A DNA stretch of 64,000 nt. Source: Tiliqua scincoides (Eukaryota > Chordata > Lepidosauria > Squamata > Scincidae). A model generated the notes under the pieces. It worked only from the letters and a program-made list of their open reading frames with translations. It was not told where the DNA came from and searched no databases. This document shows, in pieces, positions 42,005 to 53,759 of the stretch. Each line of letters begins with the position of its first letter. The stretch's first letter is position 1. Position numbers and translations under genes: made by a program. The DNA is taken from the NCBI RefSeq assembly GCF_035046505.1, contig NC_089822.1, positions 88,333,659 to 88,397,658 of the forward strand, in the 5' to 3' direction.

Positions 42005-45000
42005 GTTTTTAATGCCTTGTAAGGCAGCAGGCCGGGGGCTGTGGGTCAAGCATGGAGTTGGACAATATATTAAAACCTGCATCATCCGGGATTTAATCCT
42101 GGATGAGAAAGCCGACCTGGTATGTATTACGGAGACCTGGTTGGACATGGCAGGAGGAGTTAGTCTCTCTGAACTCTGTCCTCCAGGTTTCCAGGTGTTG
42201 CAGCAGCCAAGATTGCAGGGGGAGTTGCAATGGTCTATCGTGAGTCCATCTCCCTTACCAGGTGCCCTGTCCAGCAGTTTGCTGGGTTTGAGTGCCTGCA
42301 TGTTGTGTTGAGAGGGCCGGACAGGATTGGGATTCTGTTGGTGTACCGCCCGCCCTGCTGCCCAACATTCTCCTTGCCTGAGCTGACTGGGGTGATCTCG
42401 GGGGTGGCATTGGAGGCCCCCCGCCTATTAGTGCTGGGGGACTTCAATGTGCATGCCGAGGCCTCTGCGTCAGGTGCAGCTCAGGATTTCATGGCCGCCA
42501 TGACAACCATGGGCCTGTCCCAGAAGATCTTGGCCCCAACACATACTGCAGGACACGTGCTGGACCTGGTGTTTACAGCTGGGCACGGGGGCAGTGATCT
42601 GGACGTAGAGGAGATCAAGATCACTCCGTTGTCATGGACAGATCACTTCCTGGTAAGGTTTAGGCTTGTTGCGACTTCCTACCTCTGCAGAGGCGGGGGA
42701 CCGTTTTCTGTGGTCCGCCCCCGGAGGCTAATGGATCCTGAAGGTTTCCTGAGGGCTCTGGGGGATTTCCCCACTGCCAAGACTGGCGTCTCATCTGAGG
42801 CCCTGGTTGACCTCTGGAATGGGGAAATGACCAGGGCAGTGGATGAGATTGCTCCGGAGCGACCTCTGCCACGTCGCAGACTCGGAGCGGCTCCTTGGTT
42901 CACTGAGGAGATGCGAAGGATGAAGCGGCAGGGCAGGCGTCTAGAGCGACGGTGGCAGAAAACTCGGGATGAATCCGATCGGACACGGAGTAGAGCCCAT
43001 TACAGAGCCTATTCCATGGCGGTGGTAGCAGCGAAGAGATCTTTCTTCTCTGCTACCATTGCGTCTGCTGACAACCGTCCGGCAGAGCTGTTCCGTGTGG
43101 TGCGGGGCCTCCTCCATCAGGCCCCCCAGTAGACCAGGAGGAATACACGGTCAGCCGCTGTGACGTGTTTGCGCAACATTTTGCAGATAAAATAGATCGT
43201 ATTCGTCACAACTTGGATGCCACATTGACAGTGTCTGACGATGTCCCCTTGGCAACTGCTTGTCCAGTGTTGTGGGATTCTTTTCAGCTTGTACAGCCTG
43301 AGGATGTGGACAGACTCCTTTGGAGTGTGAGGCCATCTGCCTGCCTGCTTGACCCTTGCCCAGCTTGGTTGATAAGAGCTGCCCGGGGTGGGCTGGCTGA
43401 GTGGACAGGGAGGGTGGTCAACTCTTCCTTGATGGAGGGGACGTTACCACTCACTTTGAAACGGATGGTGGTTCGCCCCCTCCTGAAGAAGCCCTCCCTG
43501 GATTCCACTGTGTTGGATAACTACCGGCCAGTCTCCAACATCCCGTTTCTGGGCAAGGTAATTGAGCGGGTGGTGGCGTCCCAATTCCAGAGGGTCTTGG
43601 ATGAAGCGGATTATCTGGATCCTTTTCAATCTGGCTTCAGGCCGGGCTTTGGGACGGAAACCGCCTTGGTCGCCTTGGTGAATGACCTACGCCGGGGACT
43701 GGACAGGGGGAGTGCGTCCCTGTTGGTCCTGCTGGACCTCTCGGCGGCTTTCGATACCATCGACCATGGTATCCTTCTGGGCCGATTGGCCGAGTTGGAG
43801 ACACTGTTTTGCGGTGGTTCCGCTCCTACTTGGAGGGTCGGTCCCAGATGGTGGTGCTGGGAGATGCCTGTTCGACACCCTGGCCCTTGAGATGTGGGGT
43901 GCCACAGGGCTCAATTCTGTCCCCTATGCTATTTAACATCTACATGAAACCACTGGGAGAGGTCATCCGGGGTTTTGGAGTGGGGTGCCATTAATATGCT
44001 GATGACACCCAGCTCTATCTCTCCTTTCCTCCGGACTCCAGGGTGGCGGTTGAGGACTTGGAGCGCTGTCTGGAGACAGTGAGGATCTGGATGGGGGCTA
44101 ACAAACTGAAATTAAATCCGGATAAGACAGAGGCTCTCCTGGTTCGGAAATCCTCGATGCAGGTGCTGGACTATCGGCTTGCGCTGAATGGGGTTGCACT
44201 CCCTCTGAAGGAGCAGGTCCGCAGCTTGGCGGTCCACCTGGACTCGCAGCTGCTCCTGGATTCCCAGGTGGCGGCTGTGGCAAGGGGGGCCTTCGCTCAG
44301 CTTCGGCTGGTGCGCCAGCTGCGGCCGTACTTGGATCGTGCAGACCTGGCCACGGTGATCCATGCCTCGGTGACATCGAGATTAGATTACTGTAACGCGC
44401 TCTATGTGGGGCTACCCTTGAAGACGGTTCGGAAACTGCAACTAGTGCAGAATGCGGCCCATGTGGTTACTGGAGGTAGGCGGTTCGACTCTTGTCAGTC
44501 CGCTTCTCCAGCGGCTGCACTGGCTGCCCATTCGTTTCCGGGCCCAATTCAAGGTGCTGGTATTGACCTTTAAAGCCCTATACTGCTCTGGACCAGGGTA
44601 TCTTAGAGATCGCCTGCTCCTGTACAATCCGGCTCGCCCTCTCAGGTCATCAGAGAAGGCCTTTTTACAAGTGCCGCCGCTTAGGGAGGTACGTGGGGTG
44701 GCTGCAAGAAATAGGGCCTTCTCAGTAGCGGCACCAACGCTATGGAACTCCCTTCCCCTTGACTTAAGAATGGCTCCCTCTCTTGAGACCTTTCGGCAAG
44801 GCCTGCAGACCCTTCTGTTTAAACAGGCCTTCTGCGTTCTTGGCCTTTTAACATCTTTTTAACATCTTTTAATATTTTTTACAGACCTGATTCTTTTATG
44901 ACTTGCTGCTGCTCTATGCTCTTTTTACCTATTTTTTTACTCTGACTGCTGTTTTTAGTATGTGTTAATATGTTTATTTGTTTTTAAATTGTTTTTAATA

Positions 45001-45078
45001 TGTTGTAAGCCCCCTTGAGTCCCTTCGGGGAGAAAGGCGGGGTAAAAATAAAGTTATTATTATTATTATTATTAATAA
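42005..45078 (+). mobile_element. L2-clade LINE, nearly full coding span
   Basis: A 5'-truncated L2 element in the sense orientation of UGCG. Endonuclease: CITETWL near 42123, LLVLGDFNVHAE near 42430, DHFLVRF near 42640. RT: DNYRPVSNIPFLGKVIERVV near 43518, FQSGFRPGFGTETALVA, LLDLSAAFDTIDHG near 43732, GVPQGSILSP near 43903 and YADDTQLYL near 43996. The C-terminal LHWLPIRFRAQFKVL and NRAFSVAAPTLWN follow. It ends gggagaaaggcggggtaaaa and (ATT)n (45054-45075). Breaks: a stop near 43130, frameshifts between 43132 and 43165, near 43805 and near 44480, and a TAA directly before YADD. It is therefore inactive but fairly recent. Confidence 0.93.
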
Positions 45079-45417
45079 AATGATTGCTATCCTAGTAATG
45101 GGAAAATAGGGTACAAGTGAGATGAGGTCACACATGTTATTTACACTTCTCTAATTGCACATCTCCATCTACTCTGGCTGCGCATAAAAAAGGTTAACAA
45201 TGACATAATTAAAAATATTAAAACCACACTTAAAATCTAACAATATGAACCAGATGCGCCCATCTTGCCAATGCCTCACCTTAGATTTCTGCTTGGCCAG
45301 ACAGAAATGTCTCCCTTTTTGCAAGTTAGGGGAAAAATTATTACTGCTAGAAATATTTGTATACTGCTTTTTAACAAAAAGTGGGCTGTGAAATGGAGTG
45401 GGTATTTGTGCTATAAC

Positions 45418-46161
45418 CAGTGGCATAGCTAAGGGGTTGCAGGGGGTAGCAGTTGCACCAGGCAACAAACTGAACTTGACACTAGTGGCCAAAATTGTGA
45501 AAATCTTGATATGTATGAATAATACCATCATGTTATATATCATTGGAAAGGTAATTTAACACAGAATGCAATTAAACAGACCACATTAGAATATCTGTAT
45601 TCTGTCAAAAGTTATGGTCAATTAACCCAAAAATGAAAACACAACTGCCTTAAGGAACAAAAAGTAGATTTCTTTAACTCAAAACTAACCCATGAGACCC
45701 ATGTTCTGAAAACCAGTGAGATGTTATGATACAGCGTGGAACCAATGTTAATATGAGTCAGCTCTCATTTACATATATCATAATAGAGTTACTCCTGCTA
45801 ACCTGTAAAGAGGCACTTTTTCAAGTGGTGCTCCTCTTGTATTTAGCAGGGGGACAATAACTGTCCCTCTTCACCACAGCACTCCAACCAATAAGGGACA
45901 CACTTTTTTTATTTACTTAATAAAATTTGATTTTGAAATGGCGGGGCTACAAAACCTTCTTTGATCCCAAGTAGTAGATAGCTGCCTTAGCTATGTGGTG
46001 GCAGATCAAATGGGTAGTGAGCTGCTGGGGGGTGGAGGCAGGTTTTTCCCCAATTTGCACTTGGGGAACCCAGGCGTGATGTTACTTCTGGTTGTGACAT
46101 CACTTCCAAGGCATCATTTTGAGCTCCATACTGGGCTACATGTTCTTTAGCTACACCACTG
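45418..46161. mobile_element. hAT-C element with perfect target duplication
   Basis: The ends cagtggcatagctaagggg and ctttagctacaccactg are inverted. Perfect gctataac duplications occupy 45410-45417 and 46162-46169. The 744-bp interior (ataccatcatgttatatatc; gttgtgacatcacttccaag) is shared with 61421-62053 and partly with 52071-52377 and 20947-21258. No transposase is encoded. Confidence 0.88.
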
Positions 46162-46169
46162 GCTATAAC

Positions 46170-46789
46170 ATAGTTTTCTTATTATCCTTTTCTTATTTAA
46201 AGGGAAGCATACTGTGAGATTTAAAATGGGGTATCATTTTGCTTATTTGTAATTATAAATTTTCTTTTAAAAATAGAAATCACCACACATTTAGTAGGGT
46301 AGATTTAAGTGAAACTTGGAACCAAAGTAGTTGATTCAACTATTTAATTGCTTAAGTATGTCTGCAGTTTCTTTTCCATCTGACTGTGTCAAAGCAAACT
46401 AAATTACTTGCTCTGTGCAAAGAAAAGTATCTGCTTTTGGTGGTTTAGAGATTATTTCCTGTTTCATCTGAATAAACATAGGTACTCCACATGAATTTTA
46501 TGCCATGATTGTTGTTTTCTAGGTCACTTTTGAATGATATTTCTCAGTTGTGGTTTAGGGAAAATATGCGTTAAACAATTTCTCATACACAATCTGATTT
46601 CTTTTGTGATCCAAAATCACCTAATTGCATATATGCCATGTTTTCTGGGAGATGCGTGGACAGAGATTAATCTGGTTGGAAACATACTGAACGGTGTAGT
46701 GACTGACTGACTATGCAGCTATCAAAACTGATAGGGGATTGGTTCAATTATACCAAACCATGGTTTTAGGCTACAAAAGCAATGGCGCT
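46170..46789. other. no recognised feature
   Basis: AT-rich intron sequence with no repeat boundaries or coding evidence seen. Confidence 0.45.
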
Positions 46790-47135
46790 AGTTCTCATGC
46801 ACCTTCTTCCCCTCATGTATGGCAATTCATCCATCTTTTTCTCACTTGAGCAAAATCAGCGTTTGTCATTTGATTTGAACAGCAGAGAGGTTTCAATCAG
46901 GTTTTGCTCATCTAGCAGTGTCATTTGCTGATGAAGTGGCACCTTTTCAAAGTAATGGCACTCTCATCTTTAGCAGGGGGAAACTTTTCCTGTTCCATCC
47001 AGGAATATTGTCTTTTCCAATGGCTGTTTTCTGGTGCTTCTTGTATGTCTTTTAGATTATTGGCCCCTGTGGGATAGGGAACCACCCTCATTCTCTTGCT
47101 ATAAAATACACTTTGTTGTTGAAAAGTGGTATATA
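46790..47135 (+). mobile_element. degraded L2-group tail or SINE
   Basis: The order gtggcaccttttcaaagtaa, atctttagcagggggaaac, ctggtgcttcttgtatgtct, tttagattattggcccctg and gaaaagtggtatataaatat is the usual layout of a squamate L2-type tail. A related middle part occurs at about 45808-45870. Confidence 0.45.
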
Positions 47136-48558
47136 AATATTCTTAATAACTCGGGAGGATTAACGTCTTTGTGGGTGTCCTGTGTGTGACTGCTGTGGTG
47201 GCAGCCACATTTCCTGGAGTATCCTGAAGCAGTTGTTGTGGGGGTACTTGATAAGTGTCCTTCCCCATAAGCAAATATCATACATATTTTAGTAACTTGA
47301 GTTTTTACGTAGCTTTGTGCTAAAACTAGCTACAGATTTGTTACCTTCTCTCATAACTGTTACTAAATAAACAGTACCTATATCATAGTGTATTTATGGT
47401 AGTGTTGGCAGATCTTCTCGTAAAAAGGAAAAATTGTTGAAAACTGTACATAAAGCTTTCTTGGACTTCATGTGCTTCATGTCCACAAGCATTCTAGCAT
47501 GCATGTTGCTCTGTTCATGTCTCTCCTTTTGAGTTACTTTGAAAATAAATGTATTATAACACAAAATGAGAGATGTGAGTACTTCACTAAAGCACAACCA
47601 AAGTTTGCACAAAATACTGCCAGGCTTACTAAAGAACTTTGAGTTTGGACTGTGGTTATCATAATATGCAGAATTGTTGCAAATGTTTGGCTTTTCACTT
47701 GAGCTGTTCTGAATAGACTGCAGTAAGTCCATGTAGTGGCTTCCCATGATGTCTATGTAGTGACACAGAGTTGCTGAAGCTTTGTCAAGCATTCTGCCAC
47801 TGCTGGGGGGGGGAATGCTGTACATGCAATGTGCCTTGAGGGCGGGAAGAATATCCAGTCTCTCTGCGCCTTTTCTGTTACCACTGCTAAAGCATTATCA
47901 TGAAGTAAGTTTCCCTTGGTTCCTCAAAAAAAGTTTACAGATTTTTTCCTCAGTTTTTCTCTTTATTCGTTGTTAGTAGATGTTGGTTCTCTCACACACA
48001 AAAATTAAATACTATCAGTTAACCTTGTCTCAACATTTGAGTAGGGTCATTTTTTTTAAAGTCACTGCTGTGGGGCAAATTCCTATCTCCCCTTTGCTGA
48101 TGGCATGATGTTTAACTCTTCCATATGGGATATAGAGCCATGTTTTGGACATCTGCATCCACTGCAAAAAGAAAAGTTCAGGTGGACAAGGAAAAATGCT
48201 AACCTTCCTCTCAAGCTGATACTCTAGAAGTCAGGTCTCACTCTTGCTGTTGTGAAGTCTGTGTCTTCTAGAACTACCCTCCTTCACTACCATTGCCAGT
48301 GGCTTCCTTGAAACAGGCAGGTCAGATGGCAAACAGATCCCTGTTGGGTTACTGTCAGGTTGTAGGCAGAATCTGCAAGGGACACAGCATCTGCTATACA
48401 TTCCGTTCTAGGTGGGTGACTGGCATTGATTTTCCTAACAAAAATCTGATGCATGATTCAGAGGCTAAGTCTACAGGAGTGCTTTCTGCCCCTCCCCCCC
48501 CATACTGACACCTTGCCCTTTGGTGGCTAATGTGTCGGCACTGACAAGTCTGGTCATT
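47136..48558. other. no recognised feature
   Basis: AT-rich intron sequence. A 143-codon minus ORF (47394-47825) has no recognisable motif. Confidence 0.45.
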
Positions 48559-48566
48559 GATTAGAC

Positions 48567-49727
48567 CAGGAGTGGGCAAACATTTTGGCAGGAGGGCCAC
48601 ATCATCTCTCTAACACTGTGTTGAGGTCTGGGGAAAATTTACATTTCAAATTTGAATAAATTTTGCATAAATGAATACATTAGAGATGGAACATATATGA
48701 ATGAATGGGTTTTACTGAGCTTATTTATAATACACATGTGATGCAGAAAAGGGGGGGTGTTAAAATAACTCCTGACACATCTAACACATCTCTTCCCATG
48801 GGAATGTACAAAACAAGAGGAACAAGCATGGGCTCTCTCCCCATCCCTGCAGGAGCATGTTTTTACTCTCTCTCTCTTCTCCCCCCCCCCCAATTCTGGC
48901 AACAAGCAGCAGTAAAGGAACACAGTCAGCCAGGGAGCTGTGGGCAGATCCCCCTCAGGGCAGGAGTTTATTTCTCCTCATTCACACACAGAAGGGAGTT
49001 GTGTGTCTGTCTGCCTCTCTTAGGCTGCAATCCTATCCACACTTTCCTGGGAATAAGCTCCATTGACTATAATGGAACTTACTTCTGAGTAAATAGGCAT
49101 AGGATTGGGCTCTGTCCATCCTCACCCCAGCCAGCATCAAACAAACTTAGAAGCAGGCAGAGAGCTGCGTGTTTCCCCAAAAGCAAAAACAGGGTGCTTC
49201 CTCCCCATTCAAACATTCCACAATTTCTCCCCTGCAGCGACAGCCCCCCAACACCAAGCACTCACAGCCCAATTGATCCACACTTTCCTGGGAGTAAGCC
49301 CCACTAACTCTGTGGCACTTACTGCTGAGTAGACATGCTCTCCAGCAGCATTCAAACATCCCCCCACTTCTCCCTTGCAGCGCCCGCCTCTGACCCCACA
49401 CACACTCAAGCAGCACAACCAGACCCACAGCTTCTCTCTCCATGCCCGACCCCTCCACCCCCTCCAAGCCAGACTCAAGCAGGACAATCAGGCCTAGGGC
49501 TTCTCACCCCCATCCAATGCCTGGACTCAGCTGCAGCCTCCCCAATCTAATGGGAGTGTTGGACCGGCAGGGCTTCTGCAGAGCTCTCCTGTGAGGGCTG
49601 GGTAGGGCAGCCTTTCCCTTGCTAACGCTGATGCTACAAGAGAAGCGAGGGCTCCCACAAGTCTCCAGCAGGCTGGAGGCCACAAATGGCCCATGGGGCG
49701 GGGTTTAGGCAGCCCTGGATTAGACTA
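48567..49727. mobile_element. hAT-G element with perfect target duplication
   Basis: The ends caggagtgggcaaacatttt and ggtttaggcagccctg are a diverged inverted repeat. Perfect gattagac duplications lie at 48559-48566 and 49728-49735. The 1,161-bp interior includes two fold-back units (49021-49110 and 49265-49335) and GC-rich spacer. Short opposing ORFs within are not coding. Confidence 0.82.
49021..49110. repeat. fold-back repeat inside hAT-G
   Basis: A well preserved unit: aggctgcaatcctatccaca, ctccattgactataatggaa, cttacttctgagtaaatagg, cataggattgggctct. The outer ends are inverted (caatcctat / ataggattg). A partial second unit lies at 49265-49335. Confidence 0.8.
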
Positions 49728-49735
49728 TGGAACAA

Positions 49736-50088
49736 TCTTGTGGAACAATCTTGTTCATTGCCTAGATCGGTTTCAAAGACTCATTGCTGGGTTTTCCCCC
49801 TAAATGTGTGGTTTTCAAACTCTCAGGGAGTTTGAAACCCACAGTAGGTCTTTGCGGGGGCAGGGGGGAGGCAGCAGGGGCATGGGGAAAGCAGCAACGT
49901 GATCCCATGGATCGCGTCGCTCAGGGGGCTGCAGGGACTGGGGTGCACCCTGCAGTCCCTGCAGCAGCCGTCCCCGGGTGCGGGCAGCCATGCACGAGAG
50001 CCTGCAGGGCTCCCTAGGTCAGGGAAAGTGAGAGTGGAGCGATTGCGCTCTGCCTCCGCTAAACCAGTGTCTGTTCTATTATCTACAG
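49736..50088. other. GC-rich stretch, unassigned
   Basis: A short inverted repeat (ggttttcaaactctcaggga / gggagtttgaaac) at about 49810-49836 starts a CpG-rich block that ends near 50070. It may be the remnant of another hAT element, but no second end was identified. Confidence 0.35.
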
Positions 50089-50605
50089 CAGGGGTGTCAA
50101 AATAAAGCCTGCAGATCACACATAGCCCATGGAAGCTCTTTATCTGGCCTGCATAATTGGTCCCTACAAGTGTTGCCCTTTCAGTAGTGCTGCTTCTGCT
50201 AAGGCTCTGGGAGGGAAAGACAGAAGGCGACAAGGAATGCTATGGGGGAAGGAGCAGACCAAGGTGAAGGAAAGAGATGCTGCTGAGATACAGGCAGAGG
50301 CCAATTGTCACACGGGCTGCTGTTCAGCAGTACTGTGTCTGCTGGCGTATCATTTTGGAGACCACCTGTCAGCTACTGAGCTGCCAAGTGACACCTTGGC
50401 AGAAGCAGCGCTGCTAAAAGGGCAGCCCAAGTGGTAATTGAACTTTCCCCTACCTTGAGAATATGATCATGATTTGTACATTTTCTCTTCTGTCACTTGC
50501 AACCAAGTTTCTGTGTGAGAACAAATGTTTTTTTTCTGGCCATCATCTGCTTAATGATGTCACTTCTGGCCCTCAGCAGGCTCTATGAATGCTTTTCAGA
50601 CCATT
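50089..50605. mobile_element. hAT-F copy 2, right end degraded
   Basis: It starts cagcaggggtgtcaaaataa and follows 16315-16878 throughout (caaggaatgctatgggggaa, gctaaaagggcagccc, gcttaatgatgtcacttctg, tgaatgcttttcagaccatt). The right terminus cannot be aligned and no duplication was read. Confidence 0.7.
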
Positions 50606-51397
50606 AACTGGTTCTGCCCTAAGGAGTGTGAATGAAAGCTTGCCAAAAACTTACTTTCCTGCCCTATCAGCACAGCACCCCCTGCACCCCCTAAATTAGC
50701 TCTGATGGGGAAACCTTCACAATAGGTCTGTATCTGGTATCTAGTGCTGCAGAGTTGAGAAGAGAGCACCTTCTGTTCAGATGACAGTTCAAATATAGCC
50801 CAATGAATATTGACACAGTATAAAATACAATGAAATAACTCACAATAAAATGTCCGTAACATTAGTCATCATACTATGCACTAACAACCAGTGGTTATTC
50901 ACATTGATAAATGTTAATTAAAAGTGTAAAAAATATTATTTATCAATAACTATGACTACATACAAACACTCAAAACAAGTATGAATAGTTTTTAAAGACT
51001 TTAAAATACATTTTTCTGAAATGAGTTTCTACAGGGAACTGAGAAATATTCTTGGAAAGGTGACTTGGCAGAGACACTGCTGGGTCTGTAGAGTGAGATA
51101 ATGTAAATAACTTTAGGCAGTCTATAGAAAGGGGGTGGAGCAAAACTATAAATGTAAAGCACTCTTAATTGTATATGCTGTCTGTTCAGTAGTTTCCCAT
51201 CCACCCTCTGACAGTGATGTTCTAGTTAATATTTTAAGTAAGATTCAATACTTGTTTTATGATACAATTGAAAGCTGTAGCCATCTAATGTGACAACTCC
51301 CAAAATTTTGTTGAGCTTGTTTTAGAAGTTTACTGGCCTCTGTGGTTACTGTTTAAATACTGAGCCAGCTCTCCATAGCAACTTGTACTCTTATCAG
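50606..51397. other. no recognised feature
   Basis: AT-rich intron sequence without recognisable elements. Confidence 0.45.
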
Positions 51398-51480
51398 TGC
51401 TTTTTTTGTGTAAAAAAAAAAGTGCAGGAACTCACAACTTGTTAATCTTTTATTTATTTATTTTTAAACCATTTTTTTTG
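51398..51480 (+). mobile_element. isolated hAT-like left terminus
   Basis: The sequence cagtgctttttttgtgtaaa then gtgcaggaactcac is a typical hAT terminus. It resembles the inward-pointing right end at 58150-58211. A matching right end with a duplication was not found nearby, so this is probably a truncated element. Confidence 0.4.
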
Positions 51481-51559
51481 GAGAAATAAGTAATAAGATT
51501 CAACTAGACAACACGTGATTAACACGTACAGAAAGGATAACAAAGGCATTCAATAGTAT

Positions 51560-51748
51560 TGAATAGATATATTAAAAATAAAATATTGAAATGAATGGGG
51601 ACCTACCTGAAATTGGCTCATGACCCACCTAGTGGGTCCCGACCCTTAGTTGGCAACCTTCAGTCTCGAAAGACTATGGTATCGCGCTCTGAATCGTGGT
51701 TCTGGCACAGCGTCTAGTGGGTCCGGTCACACAGTTTGAGAAACACTG
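51560..51748 (-). mobile_element. hAT-A fragment split by a LINE-tail insertion
   Basis: The segment tattaaaaataaaatattga to ctagtgggtcccgaccc is interrupted by 51646-51713 and then continues with acagtttgagaaacactg. Only this terminal part of hAT-A remains. Confidence 0.75.
51646..51713 (-). mobile_element. 68-bp LINE tail-only insertion
   Basis: On the minus strand it ends in the LINE/5S-SINE tail (accatagtctttcgagactg then aaggttgccaac) and contains gcgcgatacc and the ccagaaccacgattcagagc-like segment of the LINE. It interrupts hAT-A and is bounded by duplicated target (ctagtgggtcc then cgaccc on the left, ggtcac on the right). It is an extreme 5' truncation. Confidence 0.8.
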
Positions 51749-52070
51749 TTCTAATGTAAAATGCACTAAAATACACTGTGCCTACAGTTATCAAGTTAAC
51801 CACTCTTTGCTATTGGCAAAAAATAGTTCAGGACGATCTTTAATCTATATCAAAGACTTTCAAAACTGAGGGTCAGAAAAACATTTTATCAAAATTTATG
51901 GTGGCTTTTTTATGAATTTGGGTTGCTGATTCCAAAAATGGCCATAGCATAGGCTTCCTCATGAGGAAGCTCTTTGAACCGTTTGCTAACGAGACTATGC
52001 CTTATTTCCAAAACTAGAAATGATAGGGGAAAACTGATGCCATTTTTGGAATCAGTACCCCAGTGCACCC
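51749..52070. other. no recognised feature
   Basis: Short AT-rich stretch. Nothing recognised. Confidence 0.45.
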
Positions 52071-52377
52071 CAGTGCAGAATCACACTAGGATTCACGTCA
52101 CATGGTGCGGGAGGCCTGTGCGTCACCCCATGCCGTGGGCAGGGCAGCACCCCAGGTGGTGGGCGTGGTGATGTACCATCGCCCTGCCCCCACTGGTTTT
52201 ATTGGCTGTATCTTTTGTTAGAACACATATTTCAATGTGGTTTATTTCATTGCATTCTGCATGAAATTACACATAGATTAATATAAAACATGATGGTATT
52301 GTTCCTCCAAATTCTGATTTTAGTGATTTTGAAAACTTGTAGAGTCACACACACACACCCCCCTGTGCAGTGGTGGG
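52071..52377. mobile_element. hAT-C fragment interrupted by hAT-E
   Basis: It matches the reverse complement of about 20950-21258: cactaggattcacgtcacat, ggaggcctgtgcgtcacccc, ttagaacacatatttcaatg, cattctgcatgaaattacac. It ends in a CA tract and then abuts a new terminus at 52378. Confidence 0.72.
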
Positions 52378-52529
52378 ATTGAGCCGGTTCGCCCCGGTTC
52401 TATAGTACCGCCTCCTAGTTCACCTCTTGGTTCGGAGAACCGGTTGTTGGCTGGGGAGCGCACGCGCAGCTATGACCCTCCTGCGACTGCGCGGAGAATG
52501 CAGGAGAGGGCACGAACGGCCAGCCTGCA

Positions 52530-52925
52530 GCCTCGTTGATGAGGAGCAGTTCAGCTGCTCGCCACGCGCCTCTCCTCCCCGGCTAGGCTCAGCACTCCCG
52601 GTGAGTCGGGGGCCCGGGAGGAAGAGGAGGGCGCTGGAGCCCAAAGAGCCCCCGCCGCCATGTGTCCCTACCCGCTAACAAGGGAAACAGGAGCAGTTGC
52701 CTGCCCTGCGCTTGTCCTCCCCGGCTGAGCTAGCTGGCTCAGCTTTCCTGGTGGGTCGGGGGTGCAGGAGGAAGAGGGGGACGCTGGAGCCACTCCCACT
52801 CAAAGAGCCCCTGCTGCCTGCGAGGGCGAGCCCCCCCTGCTGCCATGGGTCCCCTCCCGCTAATGAGGGCAACAGGAGCAGTCAGCGTGCAGCCTCGCTG
52901 ACTAGGAGCAGTTCAGCTGCCCGTC
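52530..52925 (+). repeat. two GC-rich imperfect tandem units
   Basis: Unit anchors gaggagcagttcagctgc (52540) and ctaggagcagttcagctgc (52903) frame two copies of ctccccggctaggctcag-like, gtgagtcgggggcccgggag-like and aaagagcccccgccgccatg-like segments, about 180-210 bp apart. They explain the overlapping ORFs here. Confidence 0.65.
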
Positions 52926-53028
52926 CATTGCCCTGAGGATTGCAGCCCCAGCAGAGTTTGCCACACTTTCCTGGGAGTAAGCCCCTTTGAACACAATGGA
53001 ACTTACCTCTATGTAGGCACTGAGCACA

Positions 53029-53357
53029 ATCCTAACCAGGTCTACTCAGAAGTAACTCCTATTTTGTTCAATGAGGCTTACTCCCAGGAAAGTGTGGATA
53101 GGATCGCAGCCTCAGTGACGAAGATGAGATGCTTCCTTCTTCACATTCTGATTGACAGTGGCTGCAATCACTGCCACACTTTCCTAGGAGTAAGCCCCAT
53201 TGAATACAGTGGGACTTACCTCTGAGTAGACACTGTCAGTCAGAAGGCGAAGAAGGAAGCATCTCATCTTCGTCACTGAGGCTGCGATCCTATCCACACT
53301 TTCCTGGGAGTAAGCCCCATTGAACACAATGGGGCTTACTTCTGAGTAGACATGCCT
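53029..53357. repeat. ~330-bp nested palindrome of fold-back repeats
   Basis: The left arm contains agtgtggataggatcgcagc, ctcagtgacgaagatgagat and gcttccttcttc. The right arm carries their reverse complements (gaagaaggaagc, atctcatcttcgtcactgag, gctgcgatcctatccacact). Between the arms sits another fold-back unit, and each outer arm includes a unit too. An isolated partial unit precedes it at 52938-53027. Confidence 0.82.
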
Positions 53358-53759
53358 AGCATTGCATTGTCAGTCTGGAGGAGAATGAAACGCAGCCCGG
53401 GACTTCCAAGGGGCACCTCCTCCTTCCAGCTCCAGGCTGTAGAAGTTTTTGGAGCTCCCCCTCCACCTTTGATCCAGTCAAGAGGGTCAGTCTCCCAGTG
53501 TCTCACCCCACCAGTGGCTCTCCCCAGAAGACTTTTTGCCCCTAAGAGACATCAAACCCCCCCCCCCAATCTCTCACACAGGAAGGGACTGAAGATCGCT
53601 TATGTCTCCCTGGCACACTTCTCCAGCTTGGATGGGCTCAAGGTCCCCAGTGAGAGGAGCCAAGGGAAGACTTGCCTTCCCCTGTGAAGTGCAGGTGCAG
53701 CTCCACGCCTCCTGCTGCTGCTGCCCAGAGCAGATGGGTTGCCAACCCCTGGAGTAAGC

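Larger units (their letters stand above)
52378..53750. mobile_element. hAT-E-like element or composite with GC-rich interior
   Basis: It starts cagtggtgggattgagccgg followed by ggttcgg and agaaccggttgttgg, a terminus frequent in reptile hAT elements. The interior is GC-rich and internally duplicated, then a fold-back cluster follows. A ggttgccaacccctg sequence at about 53738-53752 may be a different element's end. The right boundary is uncertain. Confidence 0.45.
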
